Below are positions 34,823-46,555 of a DNA stretch of 64,000 nt, piece after piece; positions within the stretch are counted from its first letter, which is position 1, and the number at the start of each line of letters is the position of its first letter. The notes under the pieces were generated by a model. The model saw only the letters and a list, made by a program, of their open reading frames with translations, was not told the origin of the DNA and ran no database searches. The stretch lies in the NCBI GenBank assembly GCA_029990175.1, contig JARKIP010000011.1, forward strand, positions 28,990,001 through 29,054,000, written 5' to 3'. This stretch comes from Petunia secreta. Lineage: Eukaryota > Streptophyta > Magnoliopsida > Solanales > Solanaceae. The position numbers were made by a program, and so were the translations under genes.

Positions 34823-36975
34823 CATGTCTCAAACATAAAAGTCTTCTGCATCTCCTACTAAGTCTTCCAAGCCCAAAGTCTCCTTAAAACTCACGAAGAA
34901 ACCCAAAACAAGTGTTGCAAGCATGGCCCAAAGCTTTACCAAGAAGCATATTTGGGTAAAAAAAATTACAAAATCAGAGGCAGAGGAACCTGTGTCATAG
35001 ATGGCTAGTGTATCAGAAGTACCAACCGAGTCTGACAAGATTAGTCAAGATGTAAGGCTTGATTCTACAAAATCTAGTTCAGTTTTACTAGATATAATAT
35101 TGAGCCTTGAGAAAGTTGCGACTGAAAAGTTGGTGGCTGGGTTAGATGAATTAGTAGAATCTGTGACTGGCGAGGGTTCTGGTAGTATATAAGAGAGTGG
35201 GAAGGTTATACTTGTAGAATCTATTAAAGTTGTAGTAGAATCAATTAAAGTGGTTGAGTCAGTTGGTTCTCAAGGAAGCCCAGTTGACGAACGTAGTTCG
35301 GAGGCTGTTCCTTCTAAGACTGGAACGAGAAGTTGTTTGTGAGTGAACTAGTTGAAGTAGAGAAAGGACTTGCAGAGGAAGTCATAGGAGCTGAGAAATA
35401 ACCTGGTTCTACCTCAGTTCCTGAGATAACTAACGACACAGAAAGTGATTGGTCGGAATCTGAGGAAGAGAACCAAAAGGAAGAACCTAAGACACAGAAA
35501 GTTGAGGTGTCTAGAACTAGAAAACGTAATAGGAAATTTGGTGTTGAGGAGGAGGAAAAGTCTGATTAGGATGAGGTAGTATTTGTTAGTAAAAAGAAAC
35601 AGGTAGTTTAGAAACCTGTAAGGAAGAAGAAGAGAAAGTTAGCAAAAGAAGAAAAAATAGTACAAACAACGGGACTTGTAGACTAAAGTAATGATGAGTG
35701 AGGAAATGAGGGTGGTATTTTAGAATTTGAGGGAGAAGAATGGCCTGTGGTGGTAAGAGAAGGTACAAAGGCAACCAAAAGATCTTCTTTGAAACACGAA
35801 GAGGGAAAGATGAAGAAATTTGCTGCCAAAAAGAGAGCTGAAAAGGCAGCCAAAGAACCTAGTCCTTCCCTAGAGGAGGACCTCATGCAAGAGGAAGATG
35901 AAAAACTTGATAAAAGTTTTGAGAACCTTGATGATTCTGACTCTGGTGAAAGCTCACCTTATAAAAGGAAAGATTACATTGATAGGGGTGAGTTCTTTGC
36001 AGGAAAGTCTGTGCTTACTGGGAGCATATTGTCTGATATGGAGGAGGTTCAAATAAAGAGGTTGATTGAGAAGATTGACATTCAAGGTTGGACAAGGCTA
36101 TTCTCAAAGGACAATCGATGTCTGCTTGAAGAGGAAGTTTGGGAATTATTTATAAACTGCAGTGTGGTGGGAAGGAGAGTGTACTCTACTGTGAAAGGTG
36201 CGGAAATTGAGTTTGGCCGAACTAAACTAGGAGTGATTTTGGGGTACCTGCTGCTGGTTATTGTAGGTACAAGAAATTGGAATGGAACAAGAGGACTGAT
36301 GGGGTCACTCCTGTTGATGTAACAAGAAAATTCAATGGAAATCCTAGACTAAAAATGCCAAGAAAAATGCTAAAGAAGGAAATAGATCTTAGCCATCAAT
36401 TTTTGTTTGAGTTCGTGCATAGGTTCCTGTTACCACGAGGTGAAAGAAACTGTGAAGCAAGTGCCTTAGATTTACATACATAGACCTGCTGGAAAGATGT
36501 GTCATCATAAACTTACTTGGGCTGATTATTAGGCATTTTAGGGGGGTTGCAAAGACCAAGAAGTCACATTCCTTGGTCTACTCCTACCTCTTGCACCAGG
36601 TTTTTGAGCACTTTGGTGTTCCTCTGGTTGGTGGGAAGAAGCCCACACACAATGAGCTGCTGGCATGAATATTATGAAAAAGACTTATTCAAGCCAAAGA
36701 GGGCACCCAAACGTCCGGTAAGGGTCAAAGTTGAGAAAGATAATGAGGCTAAGGGAACTGGAGACAGTGAAGATAAGGAGATAATGAAGGAATTGGAGCA
36801 GCAAGTGAAGGAGATGTAGGTTGAGAATGAGGAACTCAAGAGAGAGAGCTGAAGCTGAAGGGTCAAGAAATTGACCGTTTGACCATCGAGTGCAACAAGC
36901 ATCAAGAGGAGCTTATGGTAGAGCACAGTGGAAGCTGAAAGAATATTGCTGAACTTATCAAACACTTCAAACTTC
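34823..36975 (+). pseudogene. extra ORF downstream of pol in inner Copia
   Basis: Between RNase H and the 3' LTR lie about 2.1 kb of discontinuous coding sequence. It starts at ATG 34823, with a Ser/Lys-rich N-terminus and a long Glu/Lys/Ser-rich middle. A conserved-looking block at 35985-36250 includes FFAGKSVLTGSI, LIEKIDIQGWTRLF, and GRTKLGVILGYL; a coiled-coil tail follows to about 36970. It sits where Sireviruses carry an additional (sometimes called envelope-like) ORF, and it resembles plant-specific transposon-encoded proteins. No signal peptide or membrane segment was seen, so a true envelope is not supported. Many stops. Confidence 0.55.
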
Positions 36976-37421
36976 AGCCCTAGAACCTGTCCTCCTAATT
37001 CTTTTTCTAGGTCCCTAATATTTCCTTTATGTCGTTATTGGTGATGTTATTTTGAGACAATTTATTTTTGATGGCATGTACTCAATTGGGTTCTGCTTGT
37101 GTGAACCTTGGATGATTTGGTTTTAAATTTCTTATTTCTATTATATGTTCTTTTGTGCTTACTTGCACTAATGTTGGGCCCTTGGATATTTGCTTTTATT
37201 TGCTTAGTTGACTTGCAGCCTTTGGCTATAGATTGGATTATATTAATTTGTTCGTGTGGGTGCTTAGGAACTTTTCGAAGATGCCAAAAGGAGGAAGAAG
37301 GAAATGTTGGGGTGTTTGTGGCCCAACTCATCTGTTTTAAATTCTCTTTCAACTGCTCTTGTTATATTTTGTCTTGGTGTTGATTGCACAGGATACTTGG
37401 CAACATTTGTTTGTCATCATC

Positions 37422-37433
37422 AGAAAGGAGAAA
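37422..37433 (+). other. polypurine tract of inner Copia
   Basis: AGAAAGGAGAAA two bases before the 3' LTR, the expected site of plus-strand priming. Confidence 0.8.
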
Positions 37434-37435
37434 TT

Positions 37436-38292
37436 TGTTGAATGATGATTAAATTTTGAAGATTTACAAACAAATGACATTGTTCGTATGGGAATGCACT
37501 ACCGATCGAAAAGATGATGGATTGCAAATCCATGCAGGACTAGGAAAGGCTTAGAAAGTAAAAGTTAATAGTCCTAGTCAGCAAAAGAGATTGTGCCTTG
37601 GTCACCTCTATACAGTATGAACGAAAAGCAGAGTTAAACAAAGAGTGTATCTTAGGAGATTTTCTCTTTACATAATTGAGAAGATTCCTAGTTGCAAACT
37701 GCTAGGGTTTTCTACACCCTATATAAACAAGTTATTAAGGCAAGCCGTATTACATTCATTCACTATGAGACTTGAAAGCAAACAAAAGGCAATTTAGTTT
37801 GATCGTGAGAGTTAGTGGATGAAGCAAACAACAATTGAAGAACCCAGTACTGATTCAGTTGTGTTGAAGGTTAGTGTAGTCGTGTTGAACTTGTAAACTG
37901 TTACCTATTTTCTTATTCATAGAAGCATTGTTCTAGGTGATTATTGTGAAGAAAACTTGTTAAATTTAGAGTGCAGCTTTGTGAATTGTAGGGTCTAGAG
38001 TGTAGCCCCTAGGTTATATAGTTGTAACTTAAAACTTGCCAGTTGTGTTAGTGGAGTTGTTTACAAAATCCCAGAGCTTGGATCATGGTTTTTCTCCCTT
38101 GAGCAAGGAGTTTCCACGTAAAAACTCATATGTATTAGTTTCTATTTTTGTGTTGTGATTTGTTTAACTGGTCGAGGAAACTAGGCAAGAACTAGGTTCT
38201 TGCATAGACAAGCAAAGTTCTTCAAAAAAGTCGGAGGAGGACACTATTCAACTCCCCTTCTAGTATCCTAAATAGGTGCACCTTGTGAAACA
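37436..38292 (+). repeat. 3' LTR of inner Copia
   Basis: 857 bp, matching the 5' LTR over its whole length, with an 11-base deletion near its start and scattered substitutions. Confidence 0.93.
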
Positions 38293-38297
38293 TTAAT

Positions 38298-40350
38298 GAA
38301 TGTAATTGTGGTGACTAATATTTTCTTGATTTTCTACTCCCATTTTGGAGACTAAAATCTTCGCAGGTTTCTACTCTTATTTCCTACTTGGTTTGAAGAT
38401 TAAAAAACTACACCGACGTGTTAAATCGGTTTTGAAGTTAAACCTTCCGCTGGTTTATTAAATCTGGTTATATCGTATTCCTACAAAGAGATTAGATATT
38501 TCTCCACGTGGATGCAAAACTTTCTGATATATATTTTGAGCTAATGATCATGAAGTCATGGCACTATTTGATAACTTTATGAGGAGAATTGCAAGATTTA
38601 CAAACAAAACCAAATGATGGTTGCTTTAATAAGTGCAACAATTTGGAAAAGATGTTGTCCTCTGTTGTGCATGTGTCCATTATTATGATGGAAGTATCAC
38701 GAAAGTTGAAAACAGAACGAAAAGATGTGGATGTCTTGGATATTATTATCGGCATGATCCATGTCATATGGGGTCAAAAATTTGTTAAAATAACTGGCAC
38801 ATGGAGATGATATTTACAATTGTTTACATTGTAAGAGTCAAGTTACTGTACATCTGGGGAAAACTCCCATGGTAGTGGAAAAAAAGAGATTAAAATAGAA
38901 TTAGATATTTAAGAACGGAATCGGCACAACATTCTTGATACAAGCAATTGATTGCATCACTAGCAATGTATGACGACACAACTATACCTAGAAACTTCAC
39001 TCAGAATCTGTAATGTAACGAGAGATTAGATAGATGCACTTTCAATGGAACAAATAAAATCATGATTGCAAGAGTTGCTGGCATATGAGAACTTCATCCG
39101 TTCATCATAACAATGAATTTTAGTTCTTGTGGTCTATTCGAAAAATAGCGGCAACGATGTCACACACATTCGAGAAATTAAAGGAAAAGACAAGGTACAA
39201 CTTTTGGAGTGACGAGCCATTTCGTGGAAGTACCCGAAGATATTACTGATTTCCTTTGTGGAAATAAAATGTCATAATATCAAGGAAAGATTTGAGAAGA
39301 AAATGACAATGAAAATCGGATTCTACTTTCTTAACTCCACTTATTTCATTTATTTATGAGTTACTATCATGTATGATTTCTGTGAAATTATATATTTTCA
39401 TATATGCTAGGGTAGATGATCCATTGATAACCTTAATATGAATGTCAAGATTAGAAATAACATATGTTTTGCCATGATTCATGAAACCATGTTTACTTTC
39501 AATATTTTGTGATAATTGTTCATATGAAGTGTTCAATAAACTTAACTAATACTCGAAAGTCATGGTCACATGTTGAGATATTGAGAAAATGATATTCTAT
39601 ATGGATATTATTTTGGTTTTAATAATATTTGAAGATGTCTTGTAAAATTGATGTCTTATTTTATGAGAATTATGACATTTCAATGTTCTATCTTGGCAAC
39701 AATATTTATGTTAAGTTTGGTGGGCCGCGATCGCTATTTTGAATAGTATGAAAGGCACATGAAGTATTTGAAATATGGGGGCGTTTGGTCCATGCATGAT
39801 AAAAGTCTATGTTAGACTTAATATTTAGATTTTTGACCCCATAAATCCTTAGTGGATATTGACATGGTAATCAATGAATTCATAACTTGTCCATTTTAGT
39901 GATGATAAGTCGATGAAACTACCAGTTGATCGTTGGTCTTGTACCTTTTCAGGAATGTTGTGTTCTTTCTTGAACATTTGACATGTTCAATTATTTTATG
40001 GAAGGGTGTCACTTGAAAGGTTGCGACTTTTCACGAAAGGGTACGTCTGTTGAAAGATAACTTTTGTGTATAGACATGAGCGTTCATGAACATATGTATG
40101 AATACGTTGGTCTATAAAGTGGTAAAACTACCAATGATATTAATGATTAAATCTATATCAAGTTGGATTTAAGTGGTGAGCCAACCAATGACAATTATAA
40201 AATTCATATTAAGTTAGATTGGTATCAATGGCACACAAGTGCTAGAGAAATGCGAAAAATGGTTGAGAAATATATTAAATGTCAAAAAGTTGTGGCCAAC
40301 TGATGCAACTATTTTATGCTATTGATAAAATAATGCTAAATTAAGAGTAA
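38298..40350 (+). pseudogene. decayed interior of outer Copia, no clear domain
   Basis: By position this should contain gag to reverse transcriptase of the outer Copia. Only short frames remain and no catalytic motif could be recognised. The length (about 2 kb) is too short for a complete gag-pol, so internal deletion is likely. Confidence 0.45.
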
Positions 40351-40354
40351 CCAA

Positions 40355-40660
40355 TAACCAGTCTACAATGAAAGTTGAGTTCATAGCTTTACATAAGATT
40401 GATAAAGAAGTTGAATAACTCTAGAATTTTCGGGAAGATATTCCATTTTGGCCCAAACTATTGACATGGATTTGCATACATTGTGATAGTCAGCGGCTAT
40501 TAGAAGGTTTATGAGCGTTATGTATAGCGTGAAAAGACGTCACATACGACGAAGATATGTAACAATTAGATAAGTACTCTCCAGAGGAAACATCACAAAT
40601 GACGACATAAAGTCAAAATATAATGTGCACTTATAAAAGGCCTAACTACAGAGGCTGTCG
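40355..40660 (+). pseudogene. RNase H remnant of outer Copia
   Basis: Across frame breaks the translation gives STMKVEFIAL, NFREDIPFWPK, ICIHCDSQ and a VKSK-type C-terminal block in the order of a Copia RNase H domain of the kind with ESEFIAL and DIPFWP motifs. Several stops and frameshifts. This fixes the outer element as Copia on the + strand. Confidence 0.7.
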
Positions 40661-41122
40661 ATGGACAAAGACAAATCATCATGGCGGTAACTCTACTTAG
40701 AAAATTGGAGTTGCCTAGATCTAGGTTTCAGGAGCTCAAACAAAGTTATGAATGACGATTCAACATTATCGAACAAAATTTATTTCTGTCCATTCTTGTT
40801 ATGGAACAATGTTCAATACCAAGAATAAAGAAGGCTTTTTAATAGTTTCTATGTTTGATATGGAACTATCAAATAATGTACATCTACGACATTATACGTT
40901 TAGGAATCACCTATATAAGTGTGAAGTAAAAGCCGCTTCAAGGAGTATTTTGTAAGGCCAATTCTCTACGCACTTATGAAACTAGGCGATGTTCATGACT
41001 GAAACAAACACAAAAATGAGAACCATAGACATATAAGGGTTAATGGCAGGGGCGGCCCGATGAATTTTGTGGCCTAAAGCCAAATTCTAATGAGGGGCCT
41101 TCACCAGACCAATTACCATATA

Positions 41123-41351
41123 CTCCATCCGTTTCAAAATGGATGAAACCATTTGACTTTGCACGGAGTTTAATAAAGAAGGGAAGACTTTTTGAAACTT
41201 GTGGTCTAAAATAAGTCATAGATGTTTGTGTGGCTACAAATCATCCCATTAAAGTTAAAGTGAAAGTTTTATTTCCAAAATTAGAAAGAGATCATTCTTT
41301 TTTAAACAGATTAGAAAGGATATAGGTTCCTCCTTTTTGAAACAGAGTGAG
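41123..41351. mobile_element. Stowaway-type MITE nested in the hAT
   Basis: CTCCATCCGTTTCAAAA at the left, inverted CTCACTCTGTTTCAAAA at the right, TA on both flanks, 229 bp. Related to the copy in KCS intron 3. Confidence 0.85.
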
Positions 41352-41495
41352 TACTTTATATTTTCTATAGTAACTTTGTCCGTACCCTACTTTTTTTTCT
41401 TGGCAATATTATGAATTCATCTTCATTTGCTAGTGTATTGTATCATGAAATTACAAAAATAATACAATCTATCTAAACACTAAACTTACCAAAAT

Positions 41496-41540
41496 AATAC
41501 AATACAATACAATACAATACGATACGATACATTATAAAAT
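41496..41540. repeat. (AATAC)n short tandem array
   Basis: About nine AATAC/GATAC units inside the 903-bp hAT. Confidence 0.85.
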
Positions 41541-42158
41541 GATATGTAACAACTCTCCAAACAAGCTATAAAGTGAAAGTTGTGCTTGTTAATGTATCCG
41601 AACAAGAAAATATTCCGAAGTAATTATTAATTTTCCAATATATTCTCCTTAGAAAAAGGACTTCTCCTATTCAGAATTTTATATAACTCTTCTATTTCCA
41701 AAATACAGTTAAATGGTTAATAGGATTCCTAAATACGGTTAAATGGTTAAATTGTATTCCTTTTTTTAAGCTGAAAATTGCCACGAAATACTTTCAGAAA
41801 TGAGGCCCAAATCATCAATCACGTATTATACTAATTTTTTTAACTTTTTTTTAACTAATACAATACTAGGTGTTGGAAAAAATCAAGGCCCCCACAAATG
41901 TGGGACCTAAAGCAGTTGCCTTACCTGCTTTAGGCAAGGGCCGGCACTGGTTAATGGTGTGACTTATGTTGTCTAGGTATATACCAAAACTCGATGATTC
42001 AAAGATATCAAATCTACCAATTGACCGAGTATATTCGATACACGTTCATTACGAAAAGTTTAAAAGAAAATCTACTTATCCCTATGCAATTAATCATTAG
42101 TTGCAAATCACACAGTTTTTTCATGCATGTCGTCATTATATAACCATTTCCCATTCAT

Positions 42159-42166
42159 GTGGGGGA
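42159..42166 (+). other. polypurine tract of outer Copia
   Basis: GTGGGGGA immediately before the right LTR (the T at 42167 separates them). Position and composition fit a plus-strand priming tract. Confidence 0.65.
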
Positions 42167-42167
42167 T

Positions 42168-42603
42168 TGTTGAGATTTTTGAATGGGTGTGAACAAAAAA
42201 TGGTTATTTCACACTTTTTCATAGAAAATGCATGACACCCTTTTCACCATATGCTACTTTTTGGTTATAAATAGTGAGACATTGCCTCATATTTTACTAC
42301 ACTTTATCAAGAAAGTTCTAAAATCTCTTCAGAATTTTCTGCATTATTTTTATAAAACAAAAGTTAGAGTCGTGTGATTTGCTTCGTTCATTTGAATTCG
42401 CCGAGTTCTACTGTTTGAAGTGCCGCTACCACAGAACTGTTATTCCATTCTATCATGGGAAGAATTAATCCTTTAATCTTAGACAACAGTAAGGGGATCA
42501 AATTCTTTAAGTAGATATAAGCAGCTTGTGAGCTCAAAATATTTTCGTTTAACTAATATTTGATTTTGCTTTTATTTAGCTTTTACAAACACAGGAAACA
42601 ACA
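42168..42603 (+). repeat. right LTR of outer Copia
   Basis: 436 bp, TGTTGA...CAACA, uninterrupted, aligning with the split left LTR. A TATA-like TTATAAATAG lies near 42264. Confidence 0.9.
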
Positions 42604-42608
42604 ATTGG

Positions 42609-43657
42609 TTACCTATCTTTTTTGTGATTGAAGCTGCTAGGAAAGCTTAAGAAATTCTGAAGAAAGTGCAGTACAAATGTGCAGTAATAACCTCAAGCTA
42701 AATATTCTCCCTGACTAATTACATACTTTGCTAATATGGATATTATATGTAATGATATTGGTAGTTATATTAAAGCCTACTTAGTTCTAGAAAGATAAAT
42801 ATTACCTTGAGTCATATTGATCACAGAAATTATAGAAGATGCTTAGAAAGAGAAAGAGACGCACGGTATTTTTAGGTACAATAAAAATAAGAAAATCTTT
42901 TCTTTTTCCACCTTTCTGCTTTCTTTTTAATTTCGGGGAGCTAGGATGAGGGGGTGGGGGAGGGGGGATTGGTGGCATAATGACTGACTTCGTAATCACG
43001 CAGGGTAGTCACCGATAGGTGACACTACTAGCTGACATACCTTTCTGGCCGCTCAATACTACGTTTCCTTTGTTTTTAGTATTTGAAAGTGATTTGTCAT
43101 CTCTAAATATAATTAAACATATTTCTAGGAATAGTCTCAGTAATAACCAATCGATGATGAAACATTTATCTGAGAAGCAAGGATGATACCCACGGTACAT
43201 CTTGTAAGCTGTTACTCATCTCTTACAAGAGTTCAAACAAATGGTCTCTTTTACTTGTGAAACTCGCAAGTTACTCTTCAATAATTTAGCCCCAAGATTC
43301 TAAAATATTCTAAGGAAGATAACACAACTAAATTGAATACAAAATTTTCTAGGTGACAAAAGCTATAATAGAAGTACAATGATGAGAACCATTAAATATC
43401 AGATCTCTCATAATTGATGGAAAAATGGAGACTTTAAAATCTCTCCCTCATCTATTATTTTTCTCTAGAGCCTACTAATTGTAGAAAATGCCTTTATTGC
43501 TTAAAAAAATAGAGCAAAGAAAAGGAGAAATTTAAAATTCCCCCTCCCCCAAAGGAAAAAGAAAAAAGAAAAAAAAGCAGCATTTGGGGCTTCAATGTAA
43601 AGGCCAAAGATTTGATTTTGATTAAAAAAAAAAACCAATCAATCTTCTTTTCTTTTT
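42609..43657. other. 3' flank of the minus-strand gene, no other gene
   Basis: Contains a C/G-homopolymer-rich spot (about 42945-42970) and A-rich tracts. The 3' UTR of the minus-strand gene should lie in the right part (about 43300-43657). No further coding region recognised. Confidence 0.45.
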
Positions 43658-46355
43658 TCATGCTAACCACTCAGCATCCATTCCTTCAATTTCTTCAATG
43701 TCCATACTGTAACAGAATAATTTAAAATTAGAATATGGAGTAGATTGTAGTTAGTGACATATTGGAAACAAATATTCACTGGACAAAGTCATAATAATAC
43801 ACTAAAAAGGAAAAGAGACCAGAAAAAATAATGGAGTAATAAGAAGGTCAAAGATTTGATGACGATGATGATGAGGACGATAACACAAGTAATAATAATT
43901 CAATAAAAAGAGTATCAACTTCCTTCTTTCAGTTAAAAAAGGAAATATAGAAATGCAATATGGCTCCAATGATTGCTAACCAAAAATTCACAGGAGATAT
44001 TACAAAATAAAAATATTTTCCAAATCATAGGAGAAGAATAGCCAAACCCAAAAAAAAAAAAAAAAAGATGTAAACAATAAGAGCACAATACTGGAACTAA
44101 CACCTATACCACATAAGGATGTAGTGAAATGACATAACATCTTTTAATTTTTTATTATAAATTTCAAGTTCGAGCTCTAAAATTAGAGTCTTAAATACTA
44201 AAATCTCCTATTACGAGCTTTCTATGACACAAGTTTAAATTTGTTAAGTTAGCAAGTTTAAGACATCTGATTATTCAAAAATACCAGTACTCACACCCCC
44301 AACCACTCATCCCTTGCACACGGGTGGGTTTGGACGTGTAGGTTTGATATTATCTAGTAGTTTTGGCTTAAACTCTATACATTTATTGACAAACTTATTA
44401 AATATATATAAAAATAAATTCAAAACACAGTTAATCTCACTAGAGGTAGCAACTTAAGATTTCAAAAATCATAAGAGTTTAAATTCTTAATCCGACATTC
44501 GCCTACACAAAAACAAAAGAAAATAAAAAACATAAAGGTGGGTCCAATGGGTTGTCTCTTTCATTTCTACCACCGCTTGACGTGTCAATCCTACCAAGAC
44601 CCATACTTGTGTATTCTAAATACTAACAAAACATGATGTTAGTGGGTGGTGGTCATCTAACCATGTATCAGTATTAGTCAGGAAATTTAAAATCTTTTAA
44701 AGCCAATAAAATCAGCTTCTTTGTATTACTAAAATATATACTGACTATTGTTCTGAAAAAAAATGATTTTAGTGCCACAGGATAAATATGGGGACGTCGG
44801 GTTAAATGTAACAAAATCTAATAGCAAGAGATGTTAAAATAAAAAGAAATTTTTAAAGGGCAAATTGGTGCACTAAATTTTCGCCATGCATGAAGTCTAA
44901 AAGACAGGTACATCAGATTCGGTGTGCTCAAACTCTCTATATTGTATTTTTGTAAGAGGTTGTTTTCATGTAAAAGGTGGACAAGATGAAAATAAAAATA
45001 GACCAAGAGCATCGTGAGGATGTACCGTAACTTGACCTAGGAACAAAAAACATTTCCTATTTAAAAAATATTAATAGTAACATCGACAACAATTACACGT
45101 TGAAGTCGACTATATGAATTCTCATCGACGATGGCATTAATTTAATCGGTACAAAGACTTTTGAAAAATAAAAAGAGAACAGAAATGAAAGAGTAAGAAA
45201 TAGTTACCATGGTAAGGTAGGATCCTGCAAGAAGTTATGAGAATAGGTTTCATCGACATGTTGTTGCAAGCAATTTTCATTAGCATTCAACCAAGCAGGG
45301 AATTCCATAACTTCATCAAATGGATAACATCCATAATCTTCTTCAGTAATATTAGTATTGTCATGATCAGGTCCAATTTCCATTGCTTTCAAGAACTTAA
45401 ACCACCAAGCTGAAGTTGCCAAATTGAGTGTGTCATTCCATTCCATTTCATGTTGTTCACCTATTGACCTGATCTCAGCCATTTCTTGATCATCCATTGA
45501 TTGATGCAAGCTCAAATCTTCAGAATTAATGGAATTTACCATTTGGGCTGTCACCCCTTCTTGGGATAATCCCACATATTGAAATTCAGAAGAAGATGAA
45601 GGGGATGTTGAAGATGACGAAAAGAAAGGAGTTGCATCTAAATTGTTGAAATCATGGAAATTTAGATTCAAGCCTAGTGTTTGATTTGGAAGTGGGAAAT
45701 TGAGATGGTCTTGCAAAGGTAATTGGGAACCATAGGATGAAACATGGCAAGAATAAGGATATTGTGGGATACAAGGATAGTTTGAATTGGAGAAATTCTC
45801 CATATTGTAACTTGGTAAGTTGTTGTTTACAGTGTTGGAAGCATAAATCCTCGGATTTCTCCGGGATTTAGACTTCCCTTGTTCTTCTTCTGAAGATGGT
45901 TGGGGCCACGTCGGTAACGACTGTGGCCCCGTCTGAGATTGTTGTTGTTGTTGCTGTTGTTGTTGTTTCATAGCGGCTCTATGAAACTTAAGGGCAGTGA
46001 CAATCTCTCGTCGAGCCTCGGCCATATTTAGAAGCCTTTCTTGATAAGGCCTACTAGTGTGGAGTCTCCTCCTAACTTGTTTCTTTTTAATTTGTTGTGG
46101 TTGTGGTGGTGGTGCTGGCTGGGGAGATAGTTGTGTATCACTACTAAAACTATCATTTGTTGAATTCAGATTTCCAAAATCTCCTTGTGAATCATCATGG
46201 TCTTTGGGATTTAAGGGATCTTTGGTAGTTCTTGAAGAAGTTAATTGTTTGACTAGGCTCCTAATATAGGCACCAGAGAGATGGGGCTCTTGTTTTAGTT
46301 TATCAAGCTTTTCCACTTCCATTCCTTGCTTTGGAGAAGATCTTCCTCTCATCAT
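43658..46355 (-). CDS. Gln-rich plant protein of unknown function, two exons
   Basis: Exon 1 is 46355-45208 and exon 2 is 43706-43658, joined by a GT-AG intron of 1501 bp, giving 398 residues. Residues 16-40 (EKLDKLKQEPHLSGAYIRSL and on) and 91-130 (a basic RRRLHTSRPYQERLL followed by EARREIVTALKFHRAAMK) look like conserved blocks. Nine Gln follow at 131-139, then Ser/Asn/Pro-rich sequence, and an acidic C-terminus with SAWWFKFLKAME and FPAWLNANENC. Reading past the donor gives a TAA two codons later, so exon 1 alone would end in LPW. With exon 2 it ends MDIEEIEGMDAEWLA, a coherent acidic tail in phase with the splice. No signal peptide or membrane segment; a nuclear or regulatory role is only a guess. 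I do not recognise the family by name. Confidence 0.8.
43707..45207 (-). other. intron of the Gln-rich protein gene
   Basis: Starts GTAACT after CCATG and ends TTCTGTTACAG on the - strand. Its 1.5 kb contain AT-rich and A-run sequence but no recognised transposon. Confidence 0.6.
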
Positions 46356-46535
46356 TCACTCAATGAATTCGATTTTTTTTCTATTTTTGGGTTAGAAGTT
46401 TTCAAGTGCTTTTTTGGAAAGAAATGGAGAGGTCAGTATAGCAAAAAAGGTCGGTCTAAAGAAACATGTCATTCACTTTCTGAAAGCCAAAGTACACTAT
46501 GCAGAGAGAGGCAGAGGTTAGGAGAGTCTCTTAGG

Positions 46536-46543
46536 TATTTATA
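46536..46543 (-). promoter_or_regulatory. putative TATA box of the Gln-rich protein gene
   Basis: TATAAATA on the - strand, about 180 bases upstream of the start codon at 46355, leaving a roughly 150-base 5' UTR that contains GA-rich sequence (46498-46525). Confidence 0.55.
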
Positions 46544-46555
46544 AATAGTTGGCGA

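Larger units (their letters stand above)
27158..38292 (+). mobile_element. inner Copia LTR retrotransposon (Sirevirus-like), about 11.1 kb
   Basis: Two LTRs of 867 and 857 bp begin TGTTGAATGATG and end AACA, differing by roughly 10% by eye. The flanking sites are GTAAT (27153-27157) and TTAAT (38293-38297), one mismatch. Inside, in order, are the primer-binding site, gag, protease, integrase, reverse transcriptase and RNase H, a long extra ORF region, and a purine tract. The Copia order, coiled-coil gag and large post-pol region suggest the Sirevirus/Maximus lineage. Numerous stops make it inactive. It sits 8 bases inside the outer Copia's left LTR end. Confidence 0.92.
41047..41949. mobile_element. 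non-autonomous hAT, 903 bp, in outer Copia
   Basis: The termini are CAGGGGCGGCCCG and, inverted, CAGTGCCGGCCC. The exact 8-bp duplication GTTAATGG lies at 41039-41046 and 41950-41957. No transposase. It contains a Stowaway MITE and an AATAC short tandem array. Confidence 0.9.
23683..42603 (+). mobile_element. outer Copia LTR retrotransposon, old, carrying several nested insertions
   Basis: The left LTR (23683-27149, about 447 bp once the CACTA element is removed) and right LTR (42168-42603, 436 bp) share clear sequence from TGTTGA to CAACA. The flanking 5-bp sites are ATTAG (23678-23682) and ATTGG (42604-42608), one mismatch. The body is interrupted just after the left LTR by the inner Copia, and later by a hAT. 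What remains (38298-41038 plus 41958-42167) is too decayed to show most domains, but an RNase H remnant confirms Copia order and strand. Confidence 0.85.

Noticed and set aside
34823..36975. Calling the post-pol region of the inner Copia a true envelope gene
   Set aside because: No signal peptide, membrane segment or cleavage-site-like feature was seen; only its position is envelope-like.
45204..46355. Single-exon 383-residue model of the minus-strand gene
   Set aside because: The stop lies within the donor site of an intron, and an in-phase terminal exon with a coherent C-terminus exists at 43706-43658, so the two-exon model is preferred.
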